The position numbers and the translations under genes are program-made. A stretch of 64,000 nucleotides of DNA from assembly GCF_030035675.1 (NCBI RefSeq), contig NC_084485.1, forward strand, positions 92,152,838 through 92,216,837, given 5' to 3'. Source of the stretch: Rhineura floridana (lineage: Eukaryota > Chordata > Lepidosauria > Squamata > Rhineuridae). Under the pieces are notes generated by a model. The model saw only the letters and a list, made by a program, of their open reading frames with translations. It was not told the origin of the DNA and made no database searches. This document shows, piece after piece, positions 44,984 to 54,660 of the stretch (positions within the stretch are counted from its first letter, which is position 1; the number at the start of each line of letters is the position of its first letter).

Positions 44984-47963
44984 TTACTCTCCAAATGTTA
45001 AGGATCTCGAAGCTATTTGTTGTTCCTTGTGCAGATCTTTTGCCCTATTCTTTAGGGCTTCTGCCTTAGCATTGTTCTTCTCCACACCATCCCCCAGCTT
45101 GTACATTCGACTAGCATTAGCACATGCCCATATGTGTCCCAAGTCACATGCTTTTAGAGAATACTCCAAAGCCTGGTTCATATCCTTTGATATCCCAGGG
45201 GCTCCTTGGAGATATATTGTACTAAGGTTGAAACAGCTCGGAGCAAAACCAGCATCACAAGCTTTACTATAATAATCCCTGGCTAGGAGTGCATTGGGCT
45301 TCTCATCATCATTTCCCCGGCCATCATGTGCCAGCAGTCCAACATTATGACAAGCATCAATGGATTTCTTCCCACCTTTCTCACATGACTTCAAAAAACA
45401 GTTGTAGGCAGTTTTCCAATCCACAGTGAGTCCACCTGGGGAGAGAAAAAGACTTGTTTTATTCATAATACTTTTCCTAAGTGCTCAGTGTGCTTCATGT
45501 ACATTAATAACTTTATAACATCCCTGAAAGTTAGTCTAGTGCTATTCCCATACTACAAACAAGAGGGCTGAAACTAAAAGCCATCCACTGCGCTACATTG
45601 GTCTCTCCATCATCCCCACACTCTTCCAACAACCTTACTTGGATTGTCTTCTCTTTCATTTTTGGAGGTACATTGGGTTGTAGGGAGGGAAGCTCTTTCT
45701 TACCTTTTCCAGTCACATAGTAAGCTCCAAGTTTGTAGCAGCTTTCACTGTGCAGGTTTTTTTCACAATTCTCCTTTAGTACTTTAGCAGCTCCCTCAAG
45801 GTTTTTCTTCACTCCTTCTAGGTAATCAGCCAGACGGTGACAACCTGCGGTTTTACAATGAAACTTAAATCAAAGTATGATCATGTCACCTCCAATTTTG
45901 TGCTCCACTTGTAACCTTTGCTTTCTTGCTTGTTTGATTTTATTTTCAACAGTTAGGACAGGATGTTCATCGTTTCCCATATCTGCTGCCTAACAACATA
46001 GTGAAAGGCATGAAGTGGGCTGATTACTGAGATGGGATTGGCTAATAGGTCTTAAGCTATATTTCCATATAAACTTAAACTGAAGGATCACCTCCAGTAC
46101 CACAAATTAAGCCGCCCGACTAGATCAGCCACGCAGGGCCTTCTCTCAGTCCCACCAACGAAAACAGCTAGGTTGGTGGGGACTAGAGAGAGGGCATTTT
46201 CAGTGGCGGCCCCACTCTCTGGAACTCCCTCCCGTTTGATCTTCGCCATGCCCCTTCCCTGGATACATTTCACCGAGCCTTAAAAACTTGGCTCTTTGGA
46301 CAGGCCTTTGGGATCTCCGGGGTGGGCTAATTTTTCTGTGATTGTTTATTGTTTCTGATTGCCCTACATAGTTTTACGCCTGCATTAGTGTTGACTGCAT
46401 TGTATTTTATTCTGTAATTATATTGTATTTTATTGAATTTTAATATGTACGTCGCCTAGAGTGGCTTCGGCCAGATAGGCGACACAAAAATTAATTTATT
46501 ATTATTATTATTAAAAGTCCATTAAGTCACTGATGCATACTAGCTCAGCTTGGATAATCTTAGCTTGGGTTAATAAGCCAAAATGTGAATGAGCATGTTT
46601 TCACACACAGTCTCTTTGCAGCACAAGCAATCAGGCCATGAAGCCTCTAATACACCATGGTTTCTAGCTTCAGAAAAAAACAGGATATTTAACCATTGTT
46701 TAACGTTCAAAATGCTAGCTTCTTCTAGTGCTAGTAACCATAATTTCCTGGTTTGGATAAAATAGGCAACTATGGTTAGAGACTTCCTAATTTGATTGCT
46801 TGTACAGCAAAGGCAAGAGCTGCATGCACAGGAAAACGACTCATTTATATCTCAGTTTATTAAGCTGAGTCTGAATGTGGCCAATATAACAATAAATATG
46901 AGAGGAACATTGATTTGCCAAGCAGTCCTTTCCTTCCTTTGTCCTATAATTTCAGAGAAGTTTTACCCCAATCTGTATGGAAGTCCCACACCACATTTAC
47001 ACCAGACATCTATTCCACTACTATTCCACATTAAACAGTCATGCCTTCCCCCAAAGAATCCAGGGAAATGTAGTTTGTGATGGGTGCTGAGAGATGTTAG
47101 GAAACCCCTATTCCCCTCATAGAGCTACAATTGCTGGAGTAGTTTAATAGTCAGTCCCTCTTCCTGGAGAATTCTGGGAATTGGAGCTCTGTGAGGGGAA
47201 TAACAGTCTCCTAACAACTCTCAGCACCCTTCAAAACTACACTTCCCAGGATTCTTTGGGGGAAGCCATGACCGTTTAAAGTGGAACATTAATGGAATAA
47301 ATGTCTGGTGTGAATGTGGCCCTATTGTTTTCAACTGATCTTTCTTTAGCGCAAGGATGGGAAACCTGTGTCACCTACCAAATATTGATTGCTGGGAAGT
47401 GTAGTCCAACAAAACCAAGAAGGCCACTTTCCCCATCCCTGTTTTAGATTAAATGTAGTTAGTTTTACAGCCACTATTTGTTTACAAAGCTATTTGTAAT
47501 TACAGTACTGCAGATGCTTACTATAAAGCTTCCATAAAAGAATCCAAGAACAAAAGATACATTTTTTTCATTTGTTTAGTACAGTGTACAATTAAATCAA
47601 AGTAGCAGAATACTACTTTTCCTTACAAGAACGTATTTATGTGGTCTGTCCTTAAGTGACACACCTAAGAAAATGAATACATTAACCGAAAAGTAAATCA
47701 GTCCTATGCAAGTCTACTCAGAAATAAATTCCGCCAAGTTCAATGGGGCTTACTTCCGGGTAATTAAGAAGAGGACTACAGCTTGTGTTTCCAGTGATGG
47801 GGAAAATGTGGAGCAATCCGGCAGTACAATGGTCGCCACACACCACTTCCACCTTACCGTCAGGATCTTTCTCCTTGTAGCACTGGAAGCTGAACTCCAC
47901 ACCCAGATTCTCCAAATAATCCTTCACCTCCTGTTCATCTTCAAAGTTTATCAGCCCAGCCAT
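44984..47963 (-). CDS. COA7: COA7, cytochrome c oxidase assembly factor 7 (three exons)
   Basis: Coding exons on the minus strand: 47963-47858 ([20 protein letters not shown] to KDPD), 45844-45704 ([15 protein letters not shown] to YYVTGKG) and 45435-44984 ([19 protein letters not shown] to SLTFGE, stop). Both introns are phase 1 with GT donors (GTAAGG, GTAAGA) and AG acceptors (accgcag, tccccag). The sum is 232 residues, against 231 in human, and the sequence aligns by eye along its whole length ([62 protein letters not shown]). The start has a good Kozak context (gagaaATGG). The protein is built of Sel1-like helical repeats with eleven cysteines. The family acts in the mitochondrial intermembrane space in complex IV assembly. 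Intron 1 (2.0 kb) has taken up an L2 fragment and MITEs; intron 2 is 268 bases. The gene appears intact. Confidence 0.97.
46085..46512 (+). mobile_element. L2-type LINE 3' fragment in COA7 intron 1
   Basis: Antisense to COA7. It encodes decayed L2 C-terminus ([15 protein letters not shown]-like, [18 protein letters not shown]) and ends gtcgcctagagtggcttcgg, then cagataggcgac and an (ATT)n tail. It is the same subtype as 3551-3915. Confidence 0.8.
46985..47322. mobile_element. Fold-back MITE in COA7 intron 1
   Basis: Long inverted repeats: left cacatttacaccagacatct, then ccttcccccaaagaatccag; right ctggattctttgggggaagc-like sequence, then aatgtctggtgtgaatgtgg. Arms exceed 130 bases. Ends are approximate and no target duplication was fixed. 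Related to 22958-23165. Confidence 0.75.
47348..47442. mobile_element. Short fold-back hAT-like MITE, degraded, in COA7 intron 1
   Basis: Left caaggatgggaaacctgtgt, right ccactttccccatccctg, around gggaagtgtagtccaacaa. Confidence 0.55.
47700..47762. repeat. Short dispersed palindromic repeat, partial
   Basis: cagtcctatgcaagtctact, then ttcaatggggcttacttccg, within COA7 intron 1. Confidence 0.6.
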
Positions 47964-48180
47964 TTCTCTTCAGGCGAGAAAAGAAAAGAAGAGGTAAACA
48001 CATCTCATATCCTTGCGGCTTTCCCTACAAGGTGAACGCGTCCTAGAAAACCTTTCCCTCCTATTGCAAAGGGAAGAAAATCAGAGACGGACACAAATCA
48101 GTCGGCTAGATAGGCAACTTCCGTTCTGTTCTTCTGCAGGAAACGAAGAGGTTGGGTGCGAGTATGTTGGTTTGCAATGC
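47964..48180 (-). promoter_or_regulatory. Putative COA7 promoter and 5' UTR region
   Basis: Directly upstream of the COA7 start. It includes an ETS/GABPA-type motif read on the minus strand (aACGGAAGTtgcc, about 48114-48127), common in promoters of nuclear genes for mitochondrial proteins, and several CpGs (acgcgtcc near 48036). No TATA box seen. The start site is not determined. Confidence 0.45.
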
Positions 48181-48267
48181 AGCAATATGCATAATAAGAA
48201 TACACACTTAAATAGTTTAAACTGCTCAGTCCATTAACAAATTCCAGAAGAGTAGCCGTGTCAGAGC

Positions 48268-48345
48268 GCAATCTTACATATATTTACTGGACAGTAAATC
48301 CCAGCGTGTGCAATGGGGCTTACTTCCAGAAAAATTACTCCTGAG
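48268..48345. repeat. Short dispersed palindromic repeat
   Basis: gcgcaatcttacatatattt, then caatggggcttacttccaga. It is followed at once by a SINE fragment. Confidence 0.6.
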
Positions 48346-48466
48346 AGATCAGGGTTCGAATCCCCACTCAGCCATGAAGCTCATTGGGTGACCTTGGGCC
48401 AGTCACTGCCTCTCAGCCTCATGAGAGGGTCGCCATAAATCGGAATCGACTTGAAGGCAGTACATT
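48346..48466 (+). mobile_element. SINE fragment (gaaggcagt tail), internally deleted
   Basis: Starts within the head at gatcagggttcgaatcccca, keeps gggccagtcactgcctctca, then jumps to the tail ggtcgccataaatcggaatc and gacttgaaggcagt. The usual ggcaatggtaaacc part is missing. Confidence 0.8.
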
Positions 48467-48469
48467 ATA

Positions 48470-49840
48470 TATAAGCCCCATTAACATAGTGGGATTTACG
48501 CCGGAGTACACGTGCATAGGATTGCACTGCAAGTCGTGCACAACAAGCAAACAACACCCAACTCTTGTAGCTTCTTAAATGATTCTCGCAGAAGCTTTCT
48601 TTGACTCCCAGTCCCGGCCCACCGAGAAACTTTGCCAACGTTTACTGGCAGACACCCACACCCATAGAATGCAAGAGAAACAGTCTCGTAAATTTATTTG
48701 CAAGGCTCAAATCAAGATGAACACAGTGGCAATTCATAATAGCAGTTATTGGCAGTAACAAATAACCAAAAATTTGCTATGCTGATTTAATCCTTGTGTT
48801 GAAAGAAATCCCTGGATCTCTAAACGAATTGAAACAAACTTTCTGTAAGTAATCCTCTCAGTAAGGGAACCAAAGATGTGGTGTTGCACAAGATCTCTTG
48901 CATATAGGGATTCTCAAGGAGGGGAAAACCTCATATGCCCTCAAATGCAAATATAAGGAATTTCAGATTTCAGAATTACGTATGAATGATAATTTCCATA
49001 CCAGCTGCTTTTAAGATCACAACACAGTAGCAGTTCCTAACATGACTGGAGAACTCAAAAGCTTGCTCACAAGTTTGTGACATTTGTGACAGTTCAAATA
49101 AAGATATGATAGGACTTTGGGATTTCCCCCCCTTATGGACAAATACAAAAGACCTTCTATTTTAGCATGAGTGTCATACAAAAATGTGAGAACAGTGTGC
49201 TGGATGACTGGATAGGGAGCTGTTTTTCTCCAGTCTAATGAAATTATTGTCTGAGGGATGACTAATTCTGGCTATTTACACATTAATGGCTTAAAACCCA
49301 GCTACATGGTTCTTTTTCTCAATTTGGGTTGAAGCTGGTTTTGGGAAGAATGCATCAAAATGTAATATTTAATAAGAAGTGTTAGCATAGATACAGGACA
49401 GATATGGATTGTGGCTAATGTCATGTGTATACTGCTTCCTAAACCAGTGATGGGAGCACACTGGATACAGAGTTAAGAGGAGTGTGGACACAGCTGTGTG
49501 CCCACTTCCTCAGCATCAACAGCAGTGGAGGGGGGGAGTCTTCTCTGTTTGTCTGAAAAGTTTGGCTTTCCTCTTGCAACTCTTTGAAAGTTGTGATCCG
49601 ATCAACTCTGAGGACCAGATTTTGTCTTTGCTTGTTCAAATCTATCCCATCAAACATATGGTGTATATATTTATTCTTTAAAACGATGTTTGAATAAATA
49701 ACACTATGGGAGAATTGTGTGTCTTAAAACTACTTGAGCTGTACATCTAGTACATCATATAAATTTTACATACAATAGCACCTTCTATCTGTCCTATATG
49801 AACCTGCCACATACTGTCAGCTCAATTGTTTGCATGTTCT
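48470..49840. other. Mostly unrecognised DNA
   Basis: Traces of the 80-bp palindromic repeat at about 48470-48530. The remaining 1.3 kb shows no supported feature. Confidence 0.35.
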
Positions 49841-49894
49841 CAGAAGTAAGTTTCATTGTGTTCAACGAGGCCTGTGTGTTCAAGACTGCAGATG

Positions 49895-50100
49895 CAATTT
49901 ATTTATTTACCAAATTTCTATCCTGCCCTTCCTCCCAAAGGAATCCAGGGTGGCAAACATCAAAATGTTAAAACAATACAATTTAAAATAAAATAAGAAC
50001 ATGTTGAAAATAATTAAACAATTTAAAAATCTAAATTATTTAAAAACAGAAGATCTATAAACATTAAAACCAAAAGCAATTTGAAACAAATTGCAGATTT
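49895..50100 (-). mobile_element. L2 3' end fragment
   Basis: atttatttatttaccaaatt, then ctatcctgcccttcctccca and caaaggaatccagggtggca, followed by AT-rich UTR, in minus orientation. Confidence 0.75.
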
Positions 50101-50269
50101 TGTACCTTAAAGACTAGCACTTCTAGTACCACAGTGGGAAATCCTGTAACCTAAAAACTAACATTCACCTAGGTTAGACATCTATGCCACATACACACAC
50201 TGAAGTCTTTGTATCTCAGAGCTTGTACACATATAATAAAGATTTAAATTGCCCAGGAAAGGCTTAGGC

Positions 50270-50590
50270 TGCAATCCTATACACACTTTCCTGGAAATAA
50301 AAATGGATTGCCTTCAATTCAATTCTGACTTATGGTGACCCTACAAATTGGGTTTTCATGGTAAGCAGTATTCAGAGGTGGTTTTACCATTGCCTTACTC
50401 TGAGGCCGAGAGGCAGTGACTGGCCCAAGGTCACCCAGTGAGCTTCATGGCTGTGTGGGATTCGAACCCTGGTCTCCCAGGTCATAGTCCAACACCTTAA
50501 CCACAACACCACACTGGCTCTCTTTCCTGGAAATAAGCTCCATCGAATCCAACTGGATTCACTTCAGGGTAAACATGTGTAGGATTGTAC
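50270..50590. repeat. Short dispersed palindromic repeat, split by a SINE
   Basis: Left part 50270-50300 (gcaatcctatacacactttc) and right part 50537-50590 (ccatcgaatccaactggatt, ending gtgtaggattgtacc) form one copy when the SINE and one duplicate are set aside. The outer ends caatccta...taggattg are complementary. Confidence 0.75.
50286..50536 (-). mobile_element. tRNA-headed SINE (gaaggcagt tail), perfect 15-bp TSD
   Basis: Minus-oriented SINE at 50301-50521, with tail ggattgccttcaattcaatt, body gaggcagtgactggcccaag, B-box gggattcgaaccctgg and head ccacactggctctc. CTTTCCTGGAAATAA flanks it at 50286-50300 and 50522-50536. Confidence 0.93.
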
Positions 50591-51012
50591 CACATATGAA
50601 CCAGGCTTGGGAACAAGATACTATATCTCAAGGACTGTCTTCTATCTAAACCTATCCAAGATCTGACGTGCATAGCAACTAGAGCCTCTTCTGTGGTGGT
50701 TCCTCACCTCCGGAAGGCCATCTCTGAGAGACTCACCTAGAGACCTCATTACTATCAGTTAGACACCAGGTAAACACATCTCTGTTTTCACAGGCTTTTA
50801 AGAACTACTAATGTAAACATTCTTGACCTTAGACCAGTTTGATTTTACTGTCTATTAGCAGTTGTTTTTGTTTATTGTTTTAATTTGTTGTATTAGTTTG
50901 TAGTTCATATTATTATTCTAAATGAGACCTTTTGTTTCTTACTACTCTGTAAGCCACTCTCAGAATATAAATCTTTCTATGTTAAAGGTGTGGGATATCA
51001 ATTATGTAAATA
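50591..51012 (+). mobile_element. L2-type LINE 3' fragment, old
   Basis: Decayed coding traces (ctagagcctcttctgtggtg; acaggcttttaagaactact) run into a UTR ending tgtaagccactctcagaata and taaatctttc. Confidence 0.55.
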
Positions 51013-51342
51013 AATATCTTAATTAAAGGCACTCCCCCAAGTATTCCTGCTGGATGAAGTTAGGCAGGGGGCAAACCAGGGTGAGGACCTTTTCAGTGGT
51101 AAGGGCGGCACCAATACATGTATTGTTTTATTAACTTCACTGGTAAAGGAGAGTTTTAAAAATGGTTTTATCTTCATTGATCCTATTGTTTGAATCTAAA
51201 CAGTTTTTATACTTGAAATGTTATTTATTATTTTGCTGTTGCTTTGAATGTGTGTGGTGCAGTGGTTGTTTTTTTTTTTTAAAAAAAAACCCTTGTAAGT
51301 CTCTTTGTATATTGTTTGACAGAAAGGTGGCCAGAAATATTT
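51013..51342. other. Unrecognised DNA, possibly another L2 tail
   Basis: Weak L2-like 3' pattern, with a T11A10 palindromic run near 51269-51290. Confidence 0.35.
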
Positions 51343-52871
51343 AAAATACATGCATGCTTTTCTTTTTTTTTACAATAATTTTTATTCAAATTTTCATAAA
51401 ACATACAAAACAAAATCATAAAACATTCAAAGACAAAAAACAAAACAAAAATGATTAAACAAAAAAATAAAATGTTGACTTCCCATTTGTCGCAGATCAA
51501 ATCAGTTATAGGTCTACAATATATAACAATCCTGTCTCTTAAATTATATTATAAAATCACTTTCCTCCAGTAGTTATCTTAATTAATCATCAAATCTCAT
51601 AAACATTACTTTATTCTTTCCACAAAAAGTCAAAGAGAGGTTTCAATTCTTTAAGAAATATATCTATCAATTTTTCTCCAAATAAACATGTCGATTAATC
51701 CATCTCGTTAATAATAATAATAATCTTATTGTCATAACCATAGTCCAAATAAACATATCGATTAATCCATCTCATCAAAATCTGTTAGGTCCAATAATTT
51801 CAATAGCCATTATTCCATTATCCCTATTAATTCCATCTTCCATCTTCAATAGTCCTGTTAAGTCCAGTAATTTCAGTGTCCAATCTTCCATTATCAGTAT
51901 TCCATAATAATCTTGCTGTCATAGCCATAGTCATATAATAAGAGTCTGATGGGAATTTCCTCTATCCCAAATATTTTCTTGCCATCAATTCTGAATAAGT
52001 TGCTGAAATATTGTTGTAAAGTCATATCTCTGTTCTTCTTTTTTACAGAATGCACTGGCTCATCTCTTGAGAGTTTTTCCATTGACACATGGCTGCAGTT
52101 AATTCCATAGATTTTCTCTATATCAAGCTCCATCACATCATTCCAGTCCAGAAGATTATCCAAGCCATTGATAACTTTATCTCTAATATCTTCATTAATT
52201 TCTTCAGAGATAACGTTAAATTCCAAACAGTAGATTTTATTTCTAATATCCATAAACTCCAGATCTTTTTCCAATTCCACATTTGTTCCAATCTCCAGGG
52301 CTTGTATCTTCCCTTTATTTTTTCTTTTCTCATCTCTGATCTCATTCTCCTCTCTCACAGGATCCCCTATTTCTTTAAGCTCCTGCGTCATTTTGCTCAG
52401 TTCCATTTTCAGCTCCTTACTGCCCTGTCGCAGGGTTTGTTTCGTTATCTCAATCTCATCCATTATTTTCTGAAACATAATTACTTCCAGATTCTCAGCC
52501 ACTTTCTTGATTGCCATTTTTAAAACCACGTAAACAAAACAAAACAAAAATAAAGAAGAACCACTTCTTATTTCAGCAACAATTGGGTTAATATTCCAGG
52601 CTTGATGACATCACAGTATAAACAGAGCAGCCTGCCTTATCTCTCTATGTTCAAGAATACAAAACAAATTTAGTTCCCAGCATCAAAACAGTTAGTGGTG
52701 TCGTGAAGAAGCAGATTCGTCAAAATAAAATAGACCAAAAAGAGAATAGTCCCAGACAATATAATGTTCCTCGGAATAGAAATCCCTCTTCTGTTTATAT
52801 CTTTAGAATGCACTTCCAGGACAGCTTTTTGCAATAGAAACAGAGATAAGCAAAATACATGCATGCTTTTC
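51343..52871 (-). mobile_element. HAL1-like ORF1-only L1 derivative, copy B (5' truncated, 20-bp TSD)
   Basis: A minus-strand element at 51363-52851 lies between perfect 20-bp repeats (AAAATACATGCATGCTTTTC at 51343-51362 and 52852-52871). It has about 330 bases of leader, an ORF1 (52517-51894) and the same 3' region and A-rich tail as copy A. Relative to copy A it lacks about 470 bases at the 5' end, as expected from incomplete reverse transcription. No ORF2 sequence is present. Confidence 0.88.
51894..52517 (-). CDS. L1-type ORF1 protein of HAL1-like copy B (open)
   Basis: An uninterrupted 207-codon ORF starts at 52517 (MAIKKVAENLEVIMFQKIMD). Residues 15-75 are heptad-rich (EIEITKQTLRQGSKELKMEL) and charged, suggesting a coiled coil. 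Then come an RRM-like part (IYCLEFNVISEEINEDIRDK) and the L1 C-terminal motif (DEPVHSVKKKNRDMTLQQYF, IDGKKIFGIEEIPIRLLLYD). It ends SKIIMEY, shorter than a full L1 ORF1. In L1s the ORF1 protein binds RNA and acts as a chaperone. An upstream in-frame ATG at 52547 is unlikely to be the start because it is not shared with copy A. Confidence 0.75.
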   Translation of the reverse strand: MAIKKVAENLEVIMFQKIMDEIEITKQTLRQGSKELKMELSKMTQELKEIGDPVREENEIRDEKRKNKGKIQALEIGTNVELEKDLEFMDIRNKIYCLEFNVISEEINEDIRDKVINGLDNLLDWNDVMELDIEKIYGINCSHVSMEKLSRDEPVHSVKKKNRDMTLQQYFSNLFRIDGKKIFGIEEIPIRLLLYDYGYDSKIIMEY

Positions 52872-53064
52872 AAGAGGTGGAACAGAAACCTGATGGGAAG
52901 CTTTGCTATCTAACCCAGAATTCCTGTGTTGTGGTTACTCAGGTGTAAGGGACAGCCCTCTGCATAGGCCCAGGACACACTTTTCTTTCTTAGTAACATC
53001 ACTTTATTATTAATGAGCTATGGCCCTGGAACCCAGAAGGACAGCTGTCAATCACTCAGGCAGG

Positions 53065-53150
53065 CTGTAATCGTATACCCGTTTACTAGGAGTAAGCGCC
53101 ATTTAACTCTATGGGACTTGCTTCTGAGTACGCATGGATAAGATTGCACG
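53065..53150. repeat. Short dispersed palindromic repeat (about 80 bp)
   Basis: ctgtaatcgtatacccgttt, then ctctatgggacttgcttctg and tacgcatggataagattgca. The two halves are roughly complementary. The family recurs at about 21440, 26030, 36345, 47700, 48268, 49840 and 50270. Confidence 0.7.
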
Positions 53151-53159
53151 GTCAATTTC

Positions 53160-53810
53160 CCCTTTGCCTTTTGGAAGGGCCCGGCTGCCTGAGTACGTTT
53201 CCTTTAAAGGAGGCGGGAGCTAAGCTGTGTGGGTGTCTCACTTTTCTTCTCTCTTTTTACGCCGGCTCCGGTGAGGCAAATTCACTTCCAGGTCGAGGGT
53301 GACAGCTGGGCTGGGGGCCCCCGGCTCTCTCCTGTCGGTGGTCGGGGCCCGCCCCTCAGGAGCAAGAGCAGGAGTAGAGAAGGGCGAGGGGGCCCCCGCG
53401 TAGAAATGGTGAGTGGGTGGTTTCCTTCTGGAATGGCTAAGAAGGAAGGAGGGAGACCAGAAAAGCATCCATATGGAGGCGAGGGGGGGGCGGAGGAGGA
53501 GGAGAAGGAAAGAAGCACCTACTTTGATTTCGGACTGATGGAGGAATCCGGACCGGAATGCTTCTCTTCCCCCGCCCCCCCCTCCGCAGCCTTCTGTCTT
53601 TTCGAGCCATCACGAGGACCTTGCTTTTGGGCAGTGGTTGGAACCCCCCCCCCCCAAATCTACCCATACCGGAGGAGATGGGGAATTTTTGGACGCCTGG
53701 TTTGTGAAACCGAAAGGGGTGTTAATGGGATAGATCGTCCCTGTCCAGTCCACGCGAGGATGGAGGGGTGGGGGGATGTGAATAAAACCGGCGGTGGGAA
53801 CCTGGGGGAG
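53160..53810 (+). promoter_or_regulatory. CpG-island-like promoter, candidate for ZYG11B
   Basis: This is the only long GC- and CpG-rich block in the window outside MITEs. It starts next to the palindromic repeat and contains GC-box-like and purine-rich stretches. Divergent from COA7 and about 5 kb upstream of it, it matches the place of the ZYG11B promoter in mammals, where COA7 (minus) and ZYG11B (plus) are neighbours. The gene identity is by synteny only. Confidence 0.5.
53225..53408 (+). other. Putative first exon (ZYG11B candidate) ending ATG|GTGAGT
   Basis: A GC-rich segment that closes with gcgTAGaaATG followed by the strong donor GTGAGT at 53409. A stop (TAG) lies two bases before the ATG, out of frame with it, so the segment would be 5' UTR ending in or at a start codon. 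The 5' boundary is a guess. No ZYG11B protein sequence (for example its YSLLDICL-like N-terminal motif) was found between here and 64000, so the coding exons would lie beyond a long first intron. Confidence 0.35.
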
Positions 53811-53814
53811 TATT

Positions 53815-54455
53815 CAAACGATTGGAATACGTACCCCGGACCGACTATGGCATGCTCACGAGAAGACGGAGTGCCATGATACTCTGTATTTGATGGACCA
53901 GCAGATATCTGACCTTCTCCGCTTCCAAGTTCTGTATTCACAGTGTGGACGGGAGTGTGAATTATTAGAACCAGCGTTTCTGCTGTAAACATGCATTGAA
54001 ATTTGGGACTGGGGAGATGACTGTGAATACAGCTGGCTAGTTGAAGAACATTAAGGGATAAGTGATCTTTGGTTAGTAGCTTGGTTGGTTTTGTAATTTC
54101 TGTCAATAGTTACTATGGAGTGTTTTGTTGCCATGCATCCCTTTGTGGTGAGAAAATTATTACCAGCCTTCCGGGAAACTTGTGGGGGGAGGTGGGGAGA
54201 GAGTGGCTGGGGATCCTTTCATGCATTACAACGGCCACATGCAGGATCCCCGGGAACACTACTGCAAAGTGACAGCCCTGCTGCAAAGACAAATGCTATC
54301 TGAAAACTGCTCACCATGCAGTCTAACCCTATTGCATGGAGAATTTCTTAATGTGCTGATATTTAGTTGTTTTTGCTGTTATTGGGATTATGTTTTTGTA
54401 TTTTATTGTTGGACCTTATTATGAATTATAAGTGTAATGTTTCAACTTATGGTAT
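53815..54455. other. No recognisable feature
   Basis: Non-coding DNA after the CpG-rich block, presumably intronic if the exon call is right. Confidence 0.35.
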
Positions 54456-54465
54456 GTTTCTTAAT

Positions 54466-54660
54466 GAGAGCCAGTGTGGTGTAGTGGTTAGAGTGCTGGA
54501 CTACAACCTGGGAGACCAGGGTTCAAATCCCCACACAGCCATGAAGCTCACTGGGTGACCTTGGGGCAGTCACTGCCTCTCGGCCTCAGAGGAAGGCAAT
54601 GGTAAACGACCTCTGAATACCACTTACTATCGACTTGAAGGCAGTCCATTTCCATTTTTC
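54466..54660 (+). mobile_element. tRNA-headed SINE (gaaggcagt tail), internal deletion in tail
   Basis: Head gagccagtgtggtgtagtgg, B-box gggttcaaatcccc and body gcagtcactgcctctcggcc are present. The tail lacks the catgaaaaccctattcatag block and goes directly to atcgacttgaaggcagtcc. atgtttctt occurs at both sides (54454 and 54669), a possible target duplication. Confidence 0.85.

Noticed and set aside
45531-45812. 93-codon minus-strand frame as a separate gene
   Set aside because: It is COA7 exon 2 read through the donor into intron 2.
53229-53879. 216-codon plus-strand frame in the CpG-rich block
   Set aside because: Gly/Pro/Glu-rich, crosses the predicted splice donor and matches no known protein; typical of GC-rich non-coding DNA.
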